This document shows, piece by piece, positions 52,587 through 62,018 of a stretch of 64,000 nucleotides of DNA (within the stretch, counting starts at the first letter, position 1; each line of letters opens with the position of its first letter). The stretch comes from Paenibacillus sp. RC67 (GTDB taxonomy: Bacteria; Bacillota; Bacilli; Paenibacillales; NBRC-103111): the NCBI RefSeq assembly GCF_030020805.1, contig NZ_CP125098.1, positions 5,045,501 through 5,109,500 on the forward strand, in the 5' to 3' direction. Under the pieces are notes generated by a model. It was not told where the DNA came from and did not search any database. It worked only from the letters and a program-made list of their open reading frames with translations. The translations under genes were made by a program, and so were the position numbers.

Positions 52587-54191
52587 CTACTTCTTTGACG
52601 GTTTCAAGCTGTCCATGTACGCTTGAGGTGTCATGCCTGTGATGCTTTTGAAGACTTTAAAAAAGTAAGTGTAATTTAAAAAACCGACTTGACTGCTAAT
52701 TTGCTTTAAAGAATAAGCGCCGGATTCCATAAGGATGCAGCTGGTTTTAATACGAACCCGGTTCAAATACTCCGTGAACGTCATTTGCGTTTCCTCTTTG
52801 AACAACCGGCTTAAGTAGGAGGAATTAAGCATTAAGGCCGTTGCCGTAGCGTCCAAGGAGATATTGGAGGCATAGTGGGCCGTAATGAATTGAATAGCTT
52901 TCGAAATATGGCGAGAATAAGGTCCTCCTGCATGCTGCTTCTTGATCGCCTCAACACAGCGTATATAATAAGCTTTCAACCATGACTCCAGCTCGGCAAT
53001 ACTTCCCATTCGCCCAAGGTCGCTTCGTGACGGAATCAGTTCGGTTTCTTCCATAGACGGATTAGGAAAATGCCGCTTAACAAATCTTTCAACGATCTGC
53101 AGCAGCTCGCTTATCGTGATTTGTACATGCATGGAGTAAACGGGCAGGTGCTGAATGGAAGCAAACACGCTGGATAGGACCTCATTCATTCTCTCTGCTT
53201 CCAACTGCTCCAGGAACAGCTGCAATTGCTTCTGCTCTTCCGCAAACAGAGTTTCCTGCTGTACGGAACGAATCGAGTCAGGAGACAACGTATGGGTAAT
53301 ATCCTGATCCGCTTTGCAATAGCTGGCTGCGAGCTGCCGCAACCGTCCGCAAAGCGGCCCTGTGGCATGGATGCTTTTTAAATTAAGGAATTTCTCCAAT
53401 GAATGGGAAAGGCTGCTCATCGCCTGATTGATCTGGGTTGCAATCATATGTTCGCTTCGATCCTCAGAGGCGAACAGAACGATGAAGCGCCCCTCTCCTA
53501 CGTAGCCTACTGTCCGCTTATGGATGTCCCCGACAGCCATTTGCATCACATCCGTGGCCTGCTGTACAAGCCGGTTTTTTTGCACATCCGTCAAGGCTTC
53601 CGTCAGTAACTGAAAAGGAACGATTTGCACAGCTGCGCTGCCGTATACTACAGAATGAGCATAGAGCTGATTCTCCCGGGCATAAGCTTCCAGCTCCTCA
53701 CCGGCTTCCCGCCCCTCTCTAGCCAGATTAGCTGCAAACTCGCGGTAAATAACAGGACTTAGCCGCTCCATCATTTTGGTTTGAGCGCTTCGGACTTGAT
53801 GCTCCCGTTCTTCGTACTCCAAATCCTGAACCGCTTTATTCAGAAGCGATACCAGGGATTCTGGGGTTAAGCGATGTTTGAGTACATAATCCATTGCTCC
53901 ATTCTTCAGGCAATCCCGCACATAATCGTAATCGTCAAAGCTGCTTAGCATAATCATCTTGACCTTGGGAAAGCGGTCCTTGATGATGCGGCTTAGCTCC
54001 AAGCCATTCATGGTCGGCATGCTCACATCCAGAATCGCAATATGTGGAGGATGCTGCTCGATCATCGACAGGGCCATTGCTCCGTTCGCTGCTTCGCCGC
54101 ATAAGGTGAACCCGTGCTTCTCCCAGTTCAGCATTCCTTTCACATCGTTGCGGGCCAATGCTTCATCATCGACCAATAACACCTCAAACAT
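52587..54191 (-). CDS. YesN-type response regulator with AraC DNA-binding domain
   Basis: This 534-residue protein has a receiver domain (MFEVLLVDDEALARND, Asp near 55 in IAILDVSMPTMNG), a long helical middle region (about 140-420) and a C-terminal AraC domain (SNISLDATATALMLNSSYLSRLFKEETQ and LKQISSQVGFLNYTYFFKVFKSITGMTPQAYM). Its ATG overlaps the kinase stop by eight bases. It probably activates the transporter operon that follows and the neighbouring glycosidase genes. Confidence 0.93.
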   Translation of the reverse strand: MFEVLLVDDEALARNDVKGMLNWEKHGFTLCGEAANGAMALSMIEQHPPHIAILDVSMPTMNGLELSRIIKDRFPKVKMIMLSSFDDYDYVRDCLKNGAMDYVLKHRLTPESLVSLLNKAVQDLEYEEREHQVRSAQTKMMERLSPVIYREFAANLAREGREAGEELEAYARENQLYAHSVVYGSAAVQIVPFQLLTEALTDVQKNRLVQQATDVMQMAVGDIHKRTVGYVGEGRFIVLFASEDRSEHMIATQINQAMSSLSHSLEKFLNLKSIHATGPLCGRLRQLAASYCKADQDITHTLSPDSIRSVQQETLFAEEQKQLQLFLEQLEAERMNEVLSSVFASIQHLPVYSMHVQITISELLQIVERFVKRHFPNPSMEETELIPSRSDLGRMGSIAELESWLKAYYIRCVEAIKKQHAGGPYSRHISKAIQFITAHYASNISLDATATALMLNSSYLSRLFKEETQMTFTEYLNRVRIKTSCILMESGAYSLKQISSQVGFLNYTYFFKVFKSITGMTPQAYMDSLKPSKK

Positions 54192-55977
54192 TCCTCATCC
54201 CTCCTGTTATACTATCCGCACCCGGAAGCAGCGGAAATCGGATCTGTACCTGAGTATATTCACCCGGTTCGCTTTGGACGGACACGCCATAAGGCTCTCC
54301 ATACTGCCGAACGATGCGTTCGTGCACATTGCGGACACCCATGCCGCTGAAGCGGTTGCTAGTTTGCCCGTTCTTAACCTCAAACAGGGCATCCATCTGC
54401 TCCTTCGTCATGCCTTTGCCGTTATCTCTCACTTCAATTCGCAGTTCATCATGCTCTTCATTTTTATATACTCGAATCAGGACAATACCTTCATGCTCCG
54501 CGGAGGTGATCCCGTGAATAATGGCATTTTCCACAATAGGCTGCAGCATGAGTTTAAGGACATGGCATTGCAACAGCTCGTCATTTTCAATATCAACGGT
54601 CAAATGAACAGGTTCTACATATTTGTATTTTTCGATGGTTACGTAGCTGCGGACATACTGTAATTCCTCCCGGAGAGAGAGAACCTCATTCGAGTTCCCC
54701 AGTACACCGCGCAAAAGCTCTATCAACGATTCGGATACTTCTACAATATTGGGTACCCCGTTAAGCTTGGCCAAATACTTTACCGTATTCAACGTGTTAT
54801 ATAGAAAATGCGGACGGATTTGTGCCTGCAAAACGGCGAGCTCCGCCTCCCGCTTCTCCCTCTCCGTGGTCACAATCCCTTCCAGTAACCGTCTTAACTC
54901 CGCCACCATACTTTTGAACACCTGATAAAGCTGTCCTATCTCATCCTTGGAATGAATTTCTATGGGCGGAAGCGTCATGTTGCCATCCATTACATGCATC
55001 ATCATGGATCTCAGCCTACGAATGTTTCGGGTCATCCTTGACGAAACCTGCAAAGTACCTATGACGATAATCACAAAGACGATGATAGCCACCTCAGCCA
55101 ACACATTGCGTATACGCACCGTTTCGCTCAATAGCGATTTCATAGGAACGAGCGCCAGCGTAGACCACCCCGTATTTGCTGATTTCCGGCTTATAACAAG
55201 ATAAGACTTCTGACCAATAGTTCTTTCCACCGATGTCCCTGAACCGCCAAGCTCTTGGTTCAGCTGGATGATCATATCTTGGGTAACCTCGCTTATTCCG
55301 GGCTGGTAGATGAATTCGTTTTTCTCATCCAGGACATACAGCATGCTGTCCGATGTAGGCTTAACATCGTAGGTCTTTTTAATAAACTCATAATTCAGAT
55401 CGAACATGACGAGACCGATGACTTGCCGGTTATATCGAAGCTCACGGCCAGTCACAATGGAATCGCTAGAGCCTGTGTGGTGAAAATACGCATGCCCTGA
55501 GCCATTCTGAAGCAAGTAATCTATTACAGGTGAATGTAATATGCTCTTATCCAGCCACGGGGAGCCGACGAAAAACACCTTCCCGTTCAGTCCAATAACG
55601 GAAGCCCGCGAAATATAAGGCTTGTACGCAATCACTGCCGATAAAAACTCCTCGATCTGTTTCTGCTCTTGAAACCATTCGTAGCTTGGCTCCTCAGTAG
55701 CGCTCTGCAGCGTATTCAGTACGGTTTTATTGGTCGCAACCACCGTATTTAATCGGCTGATTTCCTCAAATCGGAGATTCAAGGACTCATCCGCTTGCCG
55801 TATACTATCTACGACAGAAGTTATCGCATTATTCTTGACCGTTTCTCTCATATACAAGTAGACGATACTCGTTACGGCAGCTATGCCAAGTAGAGTAACG
55901 AGACTAAAGGCAACAAAGATTTTGCCTTGAATGCTTAGGGTCGGAGAAATCAGCTTTCTAATAGAGAACAATCTCAT
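54184..55977 (-). CDS. YesM-type membrane sensor histidine kinase
   Basis: This 597-residue kinase has a helix near 15-40, an extracellular sensor (about 45-280), a second helix near 285-310, HAMP, the LytS-type motif RPHFLYNTLNTVKYLA (His near 392), and HATPase with DNGKGMT and GMGVRNVHERI. I chose the ATG at 55977 because AAAGGAGG lies about 10 bases upstream; the longer frame at 56037 overlaps a terminator. It is coupled to the response regulator gene. It likely senses an extracellular oligosaccharide or a binding protein. Confidence 0.92.
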   Translation of the reverse strand: MRLFSIRKLISPTLSIQGKIFVAFSLVTLLGIAAVTSIVYLYMRETVKNNAITSVVDSIRQADESLNLRFEEISRLNTVVATNKTVLNTLQSATEEPSYEWFQEQKQIEEFLSAVIAYKPYISRASVIGLNGKVFFVGSPWLDKSILHSPVIDYLLQNGSGHAYFHHTGSSDSIVTGRELRYNRQVIGLVMFDLNYEFIKKTYDVKPTSDSMLYVLDEKNEFIYQPGISEVTQDMIIQLNQELGGSGTSVERTIGQKSYLVISRKSANTGWSTLALVPMKSLLSETVRIRNVLAEVAIIVFVIIVIGTLQVSSRMTRNIRRLRSMMMHVMDGNMTLPPIEIHSKDEIGQLYQVFKSMVAELRRLLEGIVTTEREKREAELAVLQAQIRPHFLYNTLNTVKYLAKLNGVPNIVEVSESLIELLRGVLGNSNEVLSLREELQYVRSYVTIEKYKYVEPVHLTVDIENDELLQCHVLKLMLQPIVENAIIHGITSAEHEGIVLIRVYKNEEHDELRIEVRDNGKGMTKEQMDALFEVKNGQTSNRFSGMGVRNVHERIVRQYGEPYGVSVQSEPGEYTQVQIRFPLLPGADSITGGMRNV

Positions 55978-56040
55978 GGGCTGGCACCTCCTTTCTTCAA
56001 TTAATACTATATTAATACTTGGAATTAGATGAGTCACTAA

Positions 56041-56082
56041 AAAAACATGAATCCTGCCCGCTCAGGAGCTTGATTCATGTTT
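56041..56082 (-). terminator. Intrinsic terminator after the tandem GH43 gene
   Basis: AAACATGAATC and GATTCATGTTT form an 11-bp stem with an 18-base loop, followed by a T-run on the minus strand, 6 bases after the stop codon at 56089. Confidence 0.8.
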
Positions 56083-56088
56083 CTATTA

Positions 56089-57876
56089 TTATTCGAAACA
56101 CGGCTCTATGAGCATCCCCTGTCCATCCTCTTCGCCTTGAAGAGTGACAATACCCACTCGAGTCCGGAATGGAGCGGTTCGATCATTACCAAAAAAAGTA
56201 GACCTAAGTCGGCCCTCATTGTCAATAAACATCGTTCCGTGGCCGCCGTGAGGTACCGCAAGCCTTCTTGGAGTATACGGACCGTACAAATCATCGGCGA
56301 CGGCATACATCAAATCATAAGTACCGTCCACACGTTTGTCCCCGTTCCATTCCGCTGCTCCCAGAATATACTTGCCTTTGTATTTCACAATAAAGGCGCC
56401 TTCGTAGCCAACACGCTGCCCGTCTGAGCATAACAGCTTGCGGGGGTCTTCAGCAAAGCCGGTCATATTATTCTTCATCCTGGCAATTTTCCCGTCCTGC
56501 CATACATAATAGACTTGACCATCATCATCCTGGAACAGACTGGAGTCAATATCCGTATTCGTCATTCGTCCCATATCGATATACGGCCCTTCTGCTTTTC
56601 CTGACACGCTTTTAATCAGCCCGGTGCCTCCACCTTTAAGAGAATAAGTGATCCAGAAGGTGCCGTATAAATAGATCATTTCCGGTGCCCAGAGGCAGGG
56701 ATTCTCATAAATGTTATTTTCCCAGGTGCCATTCTCGGCGAGATCCCATACTTTGACCACATGGGTCCATTCCTCTAGATCCTGTGATTTCCACAAATGG
56801 AGCTGATTATTCCGGTCCCAAAAATTCCGGTGCGGCTTATCCGATGTCCCCGTCAAGTAATACGTCCCATCCGGGCTAGTACTAATATGAGGATCCCGAA
56901 TCAGAAAGCCCGCAAGAGGTTTCAGACTTCCGACAGGTCCCTTCTCAAGAACCGCTTCTTCGACGGGTCTAATGAAGCCCGGACCTGCAAAGTCCATAGT
57001 CACAACGGAAGGAAAATGCTCTACAGGGGAATAGCTCCCGCAGCCCGTGAAGGATGCATACAACCTTTGGTCCCATCCGGTAAATAAGGTGACTTGCCCA
57101 CCGTGGGGAAGCGCCAAATACCGCCGGCTGTAAGGGCCGTAAATCGAGCGGCTTACCGCTACAAAGGTATCGACAGCATTGCTGCCCATTCTCTCGAGCG
57201 CATCGGCACAAAACATAAAATAATAACCGTCCCGTTTGGTTAGAAAAGCTCCATGCGTTCCAACCTGCAAGTTCCCGGAGTACGATGGATGATCCTCCCG
57301 CCCCGCGATCTTCCAAGGCTGTACTTCCACCATTCGGGGATGTTCCGCCAGCCCCGTCATTTCCTCATTCATTCTCGCAATGTTGCCATTGGCATAGATC
57401 CAATACACAACCTCGTCTTCATCTACAAATAAAGAAGCATCCTGTCCGTCTTCGGTCATCCTCCCCATATCGCGGTAAGGGCCATAGGCGGATGCGGACA
57501 GACTCTTCAGCAGCCCGGTGCCGCCTCGCTGCAGTCCATAAGCGATCCAATACGATCCCTGTATGTAGTGAATTTCCGGAGCACAGATTTCATTGGCGCC
57601 GGCACCTTCTTCCTGCCACGTTCCATCTTGCTCCAAACTCCATATGACTTTTGGCCCCGTCCATTGCTTTAAATCTGAAGACGTCCATACCTGTACAGTT
57701 GACCCATCGTTCGTTCCAGTCAAGTAATACATACGATCCGGCCCAGCGCAAATGCTGGCGTCCTTTAAAGGGGTATCCAGGATTCGTTGTACAACTCCGG
57801 CCGAATCGGAATACCCGGTGCAGGAGGACCATTCCGTTTCTGGATGAGGCGGCTGTATAAGAAAATCACTTTGCAT
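56089..57876 (-). CDS. Tandem GH43-like protein, two propeller domains
   Basis: This 595-residue protein has no signal peptide and contains two related GH43-like five-bladed propellers of about 290 residues. Both have APE and GGTGL motifs (EICAPEIHYIQGSYWIAYGL; CLWAPEMIYLYGTFWITYSL) and IARM..MTG. The second has base Asp (IRDPHIS, about 327), pKa Asp (DIDSSLF, about 450) and general acid Glu (GYEGAFIVK, about 491). In the first the aligned site is GTHGAFLTK (about 207), His in place of Glu, so domain one is probably not catalytic. AAAGGAG precedes the ATG. It may act on arabinan-derived oligosaccharides. The internal duplication is clear. Confidence 0.87.
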   Translation of the reverse strand: MQSDFLIQPPHPETEWSSCTGYSDSAGVVQRILDTPLKDASICAGPDRMYYLTGTNDGSTVQVWTSSDLKQWTGPKVIWSLEQDGTWQEEGAGANEICAPEIHYIQGSYWIAYGLQRGGTGLLKSLSASAYGPYRDMGRMTEDGQDASLFVDEDEVVYWIYANGNIARMNEEMTGLAEHPRMVEVQPWKIAGREDHPSYSGNLQVGTHGAFLTKRDGYYFMFCADALERMGSNAVDTFVAVSRSIYGPYSRRYLALPHGGQVTLFTGWDQRLYASFTGCGSYSPVEHFPSVVTMDFAGPGFIRPVEEAVLEKGPVGSLKPLAGFLIRDPHISTSPDGTYYLTGTSDKPHRNFWDRNNQLHLWKSQDLEEWTHVVKVWDLAENGTWENNIYENPCLWAPEMIYLYGTFWITYSLKGGGTGLIKSVSGKAEGPYIDMGRMTNTDIDSSLFQDDDGQVYYVWQDGKIARMKNNMTGFAEDPRKLLCSDGQRVGYEGAFIVKYKGKYILGAAEWNGDKRVDGTYDLMYAVADDLYGPYTPRRLAVPHGGHGTMFIDNEGRLRSTFFGNDRTAPFRTRVGIVTLQGEEDGQGMLIEPCFE

Positions 57877-57912
57877 ACTATGGCTCCTTTCTTATCGCGA
57901 ATTGAACAGGTT

Positions 57913-59359
57913 CTATTGGGATGCAGTCATTGCCCTAATATCCTCCATATGCAGCGGGACGGAGTAGATCTGCACATTCTTAATTCCCCCGTCAAAGGCT
58001 GCTTTGTTTCCTTGATCACCAAAGGCATCCGTGCCGAATCTTCCTCCGTAGCCCCCTGAGCAGTCATGGGCTCTCACTAGAGCAAACGGCGCGCTGCCTT
58101 CGCCTGCAAGAAGGCCATTCACATACAAGGACAGCTTTCTTCCTTCATCATAAGTCATTGCTGTATGGTTCCACTGCATCAGCTTCAGCTGTAACAGCTC
58201 ACCGGATACTTGGAACCGGTGCCCGTTCGAACATACCGCAGCTTCTAAACGGCCCTCACGGATACGAAGAGCTAGTCCATTCATGGAATCGCCTTCGTCA
58301 AACAAAACTTGAGTGCCCGTAATAGAATTCGGTCGAATATGCATCGCAATGGAACGCATGGCGAAGCCATCGTGGAAGAAGCCCTCCGACTCTTCTGCTG
58401 CAACTCTAACCGGAGAATAAGTCGGTGTGCGGTATTGCGCCAGCAAAGCGTACTTGTCCAATAAACGCAGAAGCTCCTGCTCGGTGACAGAAAACATCGT
58501 TGCATGTCTTGCACGGTAAGGGAACCGGATCTTATCCTCTTCCAATTCATCGGACCATTGAACCATATCGGAGGACTCCATAACGCCAAACTTGCCATAA
58601 GCCCAATAATCATAGTACAACAGCCATTTTTTTTCATTTTCGATCCATAGAAATTCCGGACCTTCCGTATAATCCGGCGTCTGAACACCAGGTATTCTTT
58701 CGTATGGACCTTCCAACTGATCGGACACGGCCAAGAAGTTCATGGGCGGGTGAGGGTATTTTAACGGCTCGTAGACATGACTTTCATCCTTGACCGCCAT
58801 ATAATATTTCCCCTCATAGGGAGCAAGACTTGCATCAATGGTTTGAAAACCCGGATCGAAGTATAATTCAGCATCGGTAAATGATGTCCAGTCTTTCGTT
58901 CGCGCACAATAGTGTTTGCTATTGCTTAAATCTTTGCCTGTGCTTGAAGCCCAGTAAACCAGGAAGTGTTCCTGTACGGGATCGTAAGTAAACTCAGGAG
59001 CCCAGCTGTTGACGGTGTTCGGGATGTCCTTCATGATAGGCAGCGCTTGTTCTTCTTTCCAATGAATTAGATCATCAGAGGTTGCATAACCAATATGTGG
59101 CCCCCCGAGGGCGGATCGTAAAGACAAGATGCCATTTGCCGTCCGGTCCTTTGCCGATAAACGGGTCTCTTAATATGCCTTCTCCTAGACGGGATGCCCA
59201 GACCGGCTTATTCTCGTTCAGCTCATACCAGTGAAGGCCGTCACGGCTGTAGGCATAATGCAGTTTTTCATCCGTGTGGCTTTGTCCGGGACCCGAACGG
59301 AAGTAACCCATGAGATAGGCGTTTCGTTGTTTCTGATGCTCCATGCTTGATGTTGTCAC
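57913..59359 (-). pseudogene. GH43/GH32-like hydrolase with C-terminal LamG-like domain, frameshifted
   Basis: Two overlapping frames form one gene of about 480 residues. The 5' frame (59359 to 59075) has AYLMGYFRSGPGQ, LHYAYSRDGLHWYELN, GILRDPFIGKGPDGKWHLVFT and then loses homology. The 3' frame (to 57913) continues with LGGPHIGYATSDDLIHWKEEQ, WAPEFTYDPVQEHFLVYWAS, FQTIDASLAPYEGKYYMAVKDE, TEGPEFLWIENEKKW and a LamG-like domain (AMRSIAMHIRPN..). The frame change is near 59099-59130, either in a six-G run or at an extra A after GTCTTTACG. A sequencing error is possible. A GTG at 59359 with AAAGGGG 9 bases upstream is the start. If the frameshift is real the enzyme is lost. Confidence 0.8.
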
Positions 59360-59592
59360 TTGATTCGTCCCCTTTCTTAGCTGTGTAAGTGGTAAGTTAT
59401 CTTCATTATATCTTGGCTGTTTTAACTACTTAATAGAGAAATCGGCACTCAAGGTGAGGAAAAAGGACATTCAAGATCCTGCTTATTTTATTTGTAAAAA
59501 AAAGCAGCGCATCATCAAGTCATGTCCTGTCAGGCTATTCCATGCTACAATACATCATAGGAACCAGGAACTACGTCGTTAAGGGAGCATGG

Positions 59593-60438
59593 ATGACAAT
59601 GTTGAACAAACCCGGCAAGCACGGCCCTATCTATCACCTGCCTCCGTTAGGTGAGCCTCCTCCTCTGAGCGTGCAGTTTTTAGGAATTAACTACTGTGAT
59701 ACGGACTACAGCAACATTCGAAAGCTTGCCAAAATTACCGTTATGGGCTTTATCTTAACCGGGCAAGGCATTGTTAAGGTCGATTCCCACACCCATACTG
59801 CCCGACAAGGAGACGTCTTCATTCTGCCTGCAGGCTGCTATCATGAAGTTAACGCCGATCCGAATCATCCGGAGCAATGGTCTTATATATGGTTGAACAT
59901 TAGCGGCAACTGGATTCTGAAGATGCTTGAAGCTTACCAGTTGCTTCCCCATGTCGTGACATCGCAATGCGGTGCGGGACCTTTATTTGAAGAGGCCATT
60001 GAAAGCGCTATACATAAATCGGTTGAAGAAATGCAAAACGAGCTGCAGATCATCCTCATGCGGATCATCGTCACCCTCTCGGAAACTTTGCGCAAACGAG
60101 GGGAAGCGCTATCATCTGCGGTTCAAGCTATCAAGCAATTTTTGGATAACAGCATCCTTCAGCCCTTCGATTCGAACCAGCTCGCTACACAGGTAGGCAT
60201 TTCTACCCGGCAAATGAATCGCTTGTTCAATAGAGAAGTTGGCACGACGATTTATAACTACGTGATCACCAAAAAAATGGAATCCGCCAAGCTGATGCTG
60301 CTCGACACCCAGCTGACCATAAGCGATATTGGCTATAGGCTTGGCTATATGGATCCGCATTATTTTTCCAACCTGTTCCAAAGTAAAACTGGAGTGAGAC
60401 CGAGCGCCTTTCGAAAGCTTTTTAGTAAAATCCAATAG
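59593..60438 (+). CDS. AraC family transcriptional regulator
   Basis: This 281-residue protein has an N-terminal cupin-like sensor (GFILTGQGIVKVDSHTHTARQGDVFILPAGCYHEVNAD) and a C-terminal double helix-turn-helix (FDSNQLATQVGISTRQMNRLFNREVGTTIYNYV and LTISDIGYRLGYMDPHYFSNLFQSKTGVRPSAFRKL). The ATG at 59593 has AAGGGAGC 6 bases upstream; the longer frame has no site. It is divergent from the frameshifted hydrolase gene and convergent with an orphan binding protein. It probably controls them in response to an arabinose-type sugar. Confidence 0.9.
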   Translation: MTMLNKPGKHGPIYHLPPLGEPPPLSVQFLGINYCDTDYSNIRKLAKITVMGFILTGQGIVKVDSHTHTARQGDVFILPAGCYHEVNADPNHPEQWSYIWLNISGNWILKMLEAYQLLPHVVTSQCGAGPLFEEAIESAIHKSVEEMQNELQIILMRIIVTLSETLRKRGEALSSAVQAIKQFLDNSILQPFDSNQLATQVGISTRQMNRLFNREVGTTIYNYVITKKMESAKLMLLDTQLTISDIGYRLGYMDPHYFSNLFQSKTGVRPSAFRKLFSKIQ

Positions 60439-60470
60439 AAGCTCTCTAGCCGGCAAGCCATGGAACTGAG

Positions 60471-61754
60471 CTATCTTTTGGATTCAGCGATTTTTTTATT
60501 AGCCTCATCCTCCGCCCGTCTTAAGATCGAATTGACGTCCACATTTCCTTTCAGATACTCGGTCATGGATTTATTGATGACGTCTTTAATAATCTCCTCA
60601 TGCTCGGTCGGCGGTGGGTTCTGCCCGATTTTCATCTTCAGCAGAGCTTGTACATTCTTCCCTTGGAGAGACGATAGATCAGCTCCAAATTCCTTCGTCA
60701 CTTCCGAATCGGTAATGACCGGGATCAGCCCTCTTCTGGCCATTCGGGCTTGGCTTTCCTTCTCCGTCAAAAATTTCATAACCTGGAACGCCTCTTCTTT
60801 ATGCTTGCTATTGGTAGATAAAAGGAGACCGGATACATCGGTTTCTTTAACCAGAGGCGCTTCCTTGCGGCTTGGGAAGGTCACAATGTCCCAGTTCGGA
60901 GCGGTGCCTGCTTTGTGCAGGTCCTCCAGTTGAGTCAACCGGTTATAGGCGACCATCATAGCCAGGTTTTTATTTTTCTCAAAATCATTGAAGATGCCTT
61001 TCGTCTGGTTGCCGGGAATATCCTTGATGGACTTGTACATTTCGAAATAAGCTTTCCAGCTGTCCGTCGTAAGAACCGCTTTGCCAGTGCCCGGATCCCA
61101 CAGCGGGAGCATCATGGATGCGGATACGCGCGGGGCGGCTATCAAATCGAGACCGTAATACGGCTGGCCTCCATCCGTTCGGCTCAACTGGCGGGCAAGG
61201 CTGATCACTTCATCCCAAGTGCTCCCATCCTTCGGATAGGGAACGCCGAAGCGGTCAAAAATATCCTTGTTGTAGTAAAGTGCCGCAGGATTGCTGTATA
61301 AAGGCAGCATATATAATTCGCTCTTCGGTCCATAGCTCTTCAGCGTCTGAATGATGTTCGGATCAAACTGCGACAAATCGATGTTGTTGTTCTTCACCAG
61401 CGCGGTTAAATCCTCGGCAAGACCTAAGGTCGTATATTTGTAAATATCAAAATTTGCCTGAAGCATCAGATCAGGGAACGTCCCGGCAGTGAGCATATCT
61501 TCGAAGGATTGATTCGCCGGTTTACGGACCAGCTCCATAGTGATGTGAGGAAACTTCGCTTTGACAGGCTCCGCAATCAGCTTATTGAAGTCCTCGTCCG
61601 TTACCGTGAGCAAATATTGAAGAACCGTCAGCTTAATCGGCTCCTTCTTTTCCTCTTCCTTGGCTCCCTGCTGCGATGGACTTGATCCGTTACACGCGGT
61701 AGTCATCGCTACGATACCGATCAATGCAAGGCTTAGTGCTTTTTTCCTGTTCAT
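60471..61754 (-). CDS. Orphan sugar-binding lipoprotein (family 1), paralogue C
   Basis: This 427-residue lipoprotein has a lipobox MTTA-C. It shares LIAEPVKAKFPHITMEL and NKDIFDRFGVPYPKDGSTWDEVISLARQLSR with the paralogues at 17858 and 20292, 40 kb away. GGGGGG precedes the ATG. No permease or ATPase is adjacent; its neighbours are an AraC gene and a GH35 gene on the same strand upstream. Three copies near AraC regulators suggest a shared uptake or sensing scheme. The ligand is unknown. Confidence 0.88.
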   Translation of the reverse strand: MNRKKALSLALIGIVAMTTACNGSSPSQQGAKEEEKKEPIKLTVLQYLLTVTDEDFNKLIAEPVKAKFPHITMELVRKPANQSFEDMLTAGTFPDLMLQANFDIYKYTTLGLAEDLTALVKNNNIDLSQFDPNIIQTLKSYGPKSELYMLPLYSNPAALYYNKDIFDRFGVPYPKDGSTWDEVISLARQLSRTDGGQPYYGLDLIAAPRVSASMMLPLWDPGTGKAVLTTDSWKAYFEMYKSIKDIPGNQTKGIFNDFEKNKNLAMMVAYNRLTQLEDLHKAGTAPNWDIVTFPSRKEAPLVKETDVSGLLLSTNSKHKEEAFQVMKFLTEKESQARMARRGLIPVITDSEVTKEFGADLSSLQGKNVQALLKMKIGQNPPPTEHEEIIKDVINKSMTEYLKGNVDVNSILRRAEDEANKKIAESKR

Positions 61755-61910
61755 TATATAGAAAACCCCCCTCTTCTCATTTTCCTAATCATACATTGCA
61801 GCTCAGAGAGTTAAAATACAATTGTGAGTCTGAAAAGTGAGTATTTCGGACAAGGATTACGATAGGGCTGGAGTTGAAAACCGGATCTGGCTCGCATCAT
61901 AGAGCATAGG

Positions 61911-61965
61911 AAAACAGCGGAAGCCTAGGACGAGAATATCAAGTCCTAGACTACCGCTGTTTTAT
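61911..61965 (-). terminator. Intrinsic terminator after the GH35 gene
   Basis: AACAGCGG..CCTAGGAC and GTCCTAG..CCGCTGTT form a long interrupted stem between 61913 and 61962, flanked by short T-runs. It ends the gene finishing at 62019. Confidence 0.65.
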
Positions 61966-62018
61966 GGAATTATCGTAGGTTAAAATAGAGTCGCTTCCTG
62001 CCTCGGTACCCCGATTCA

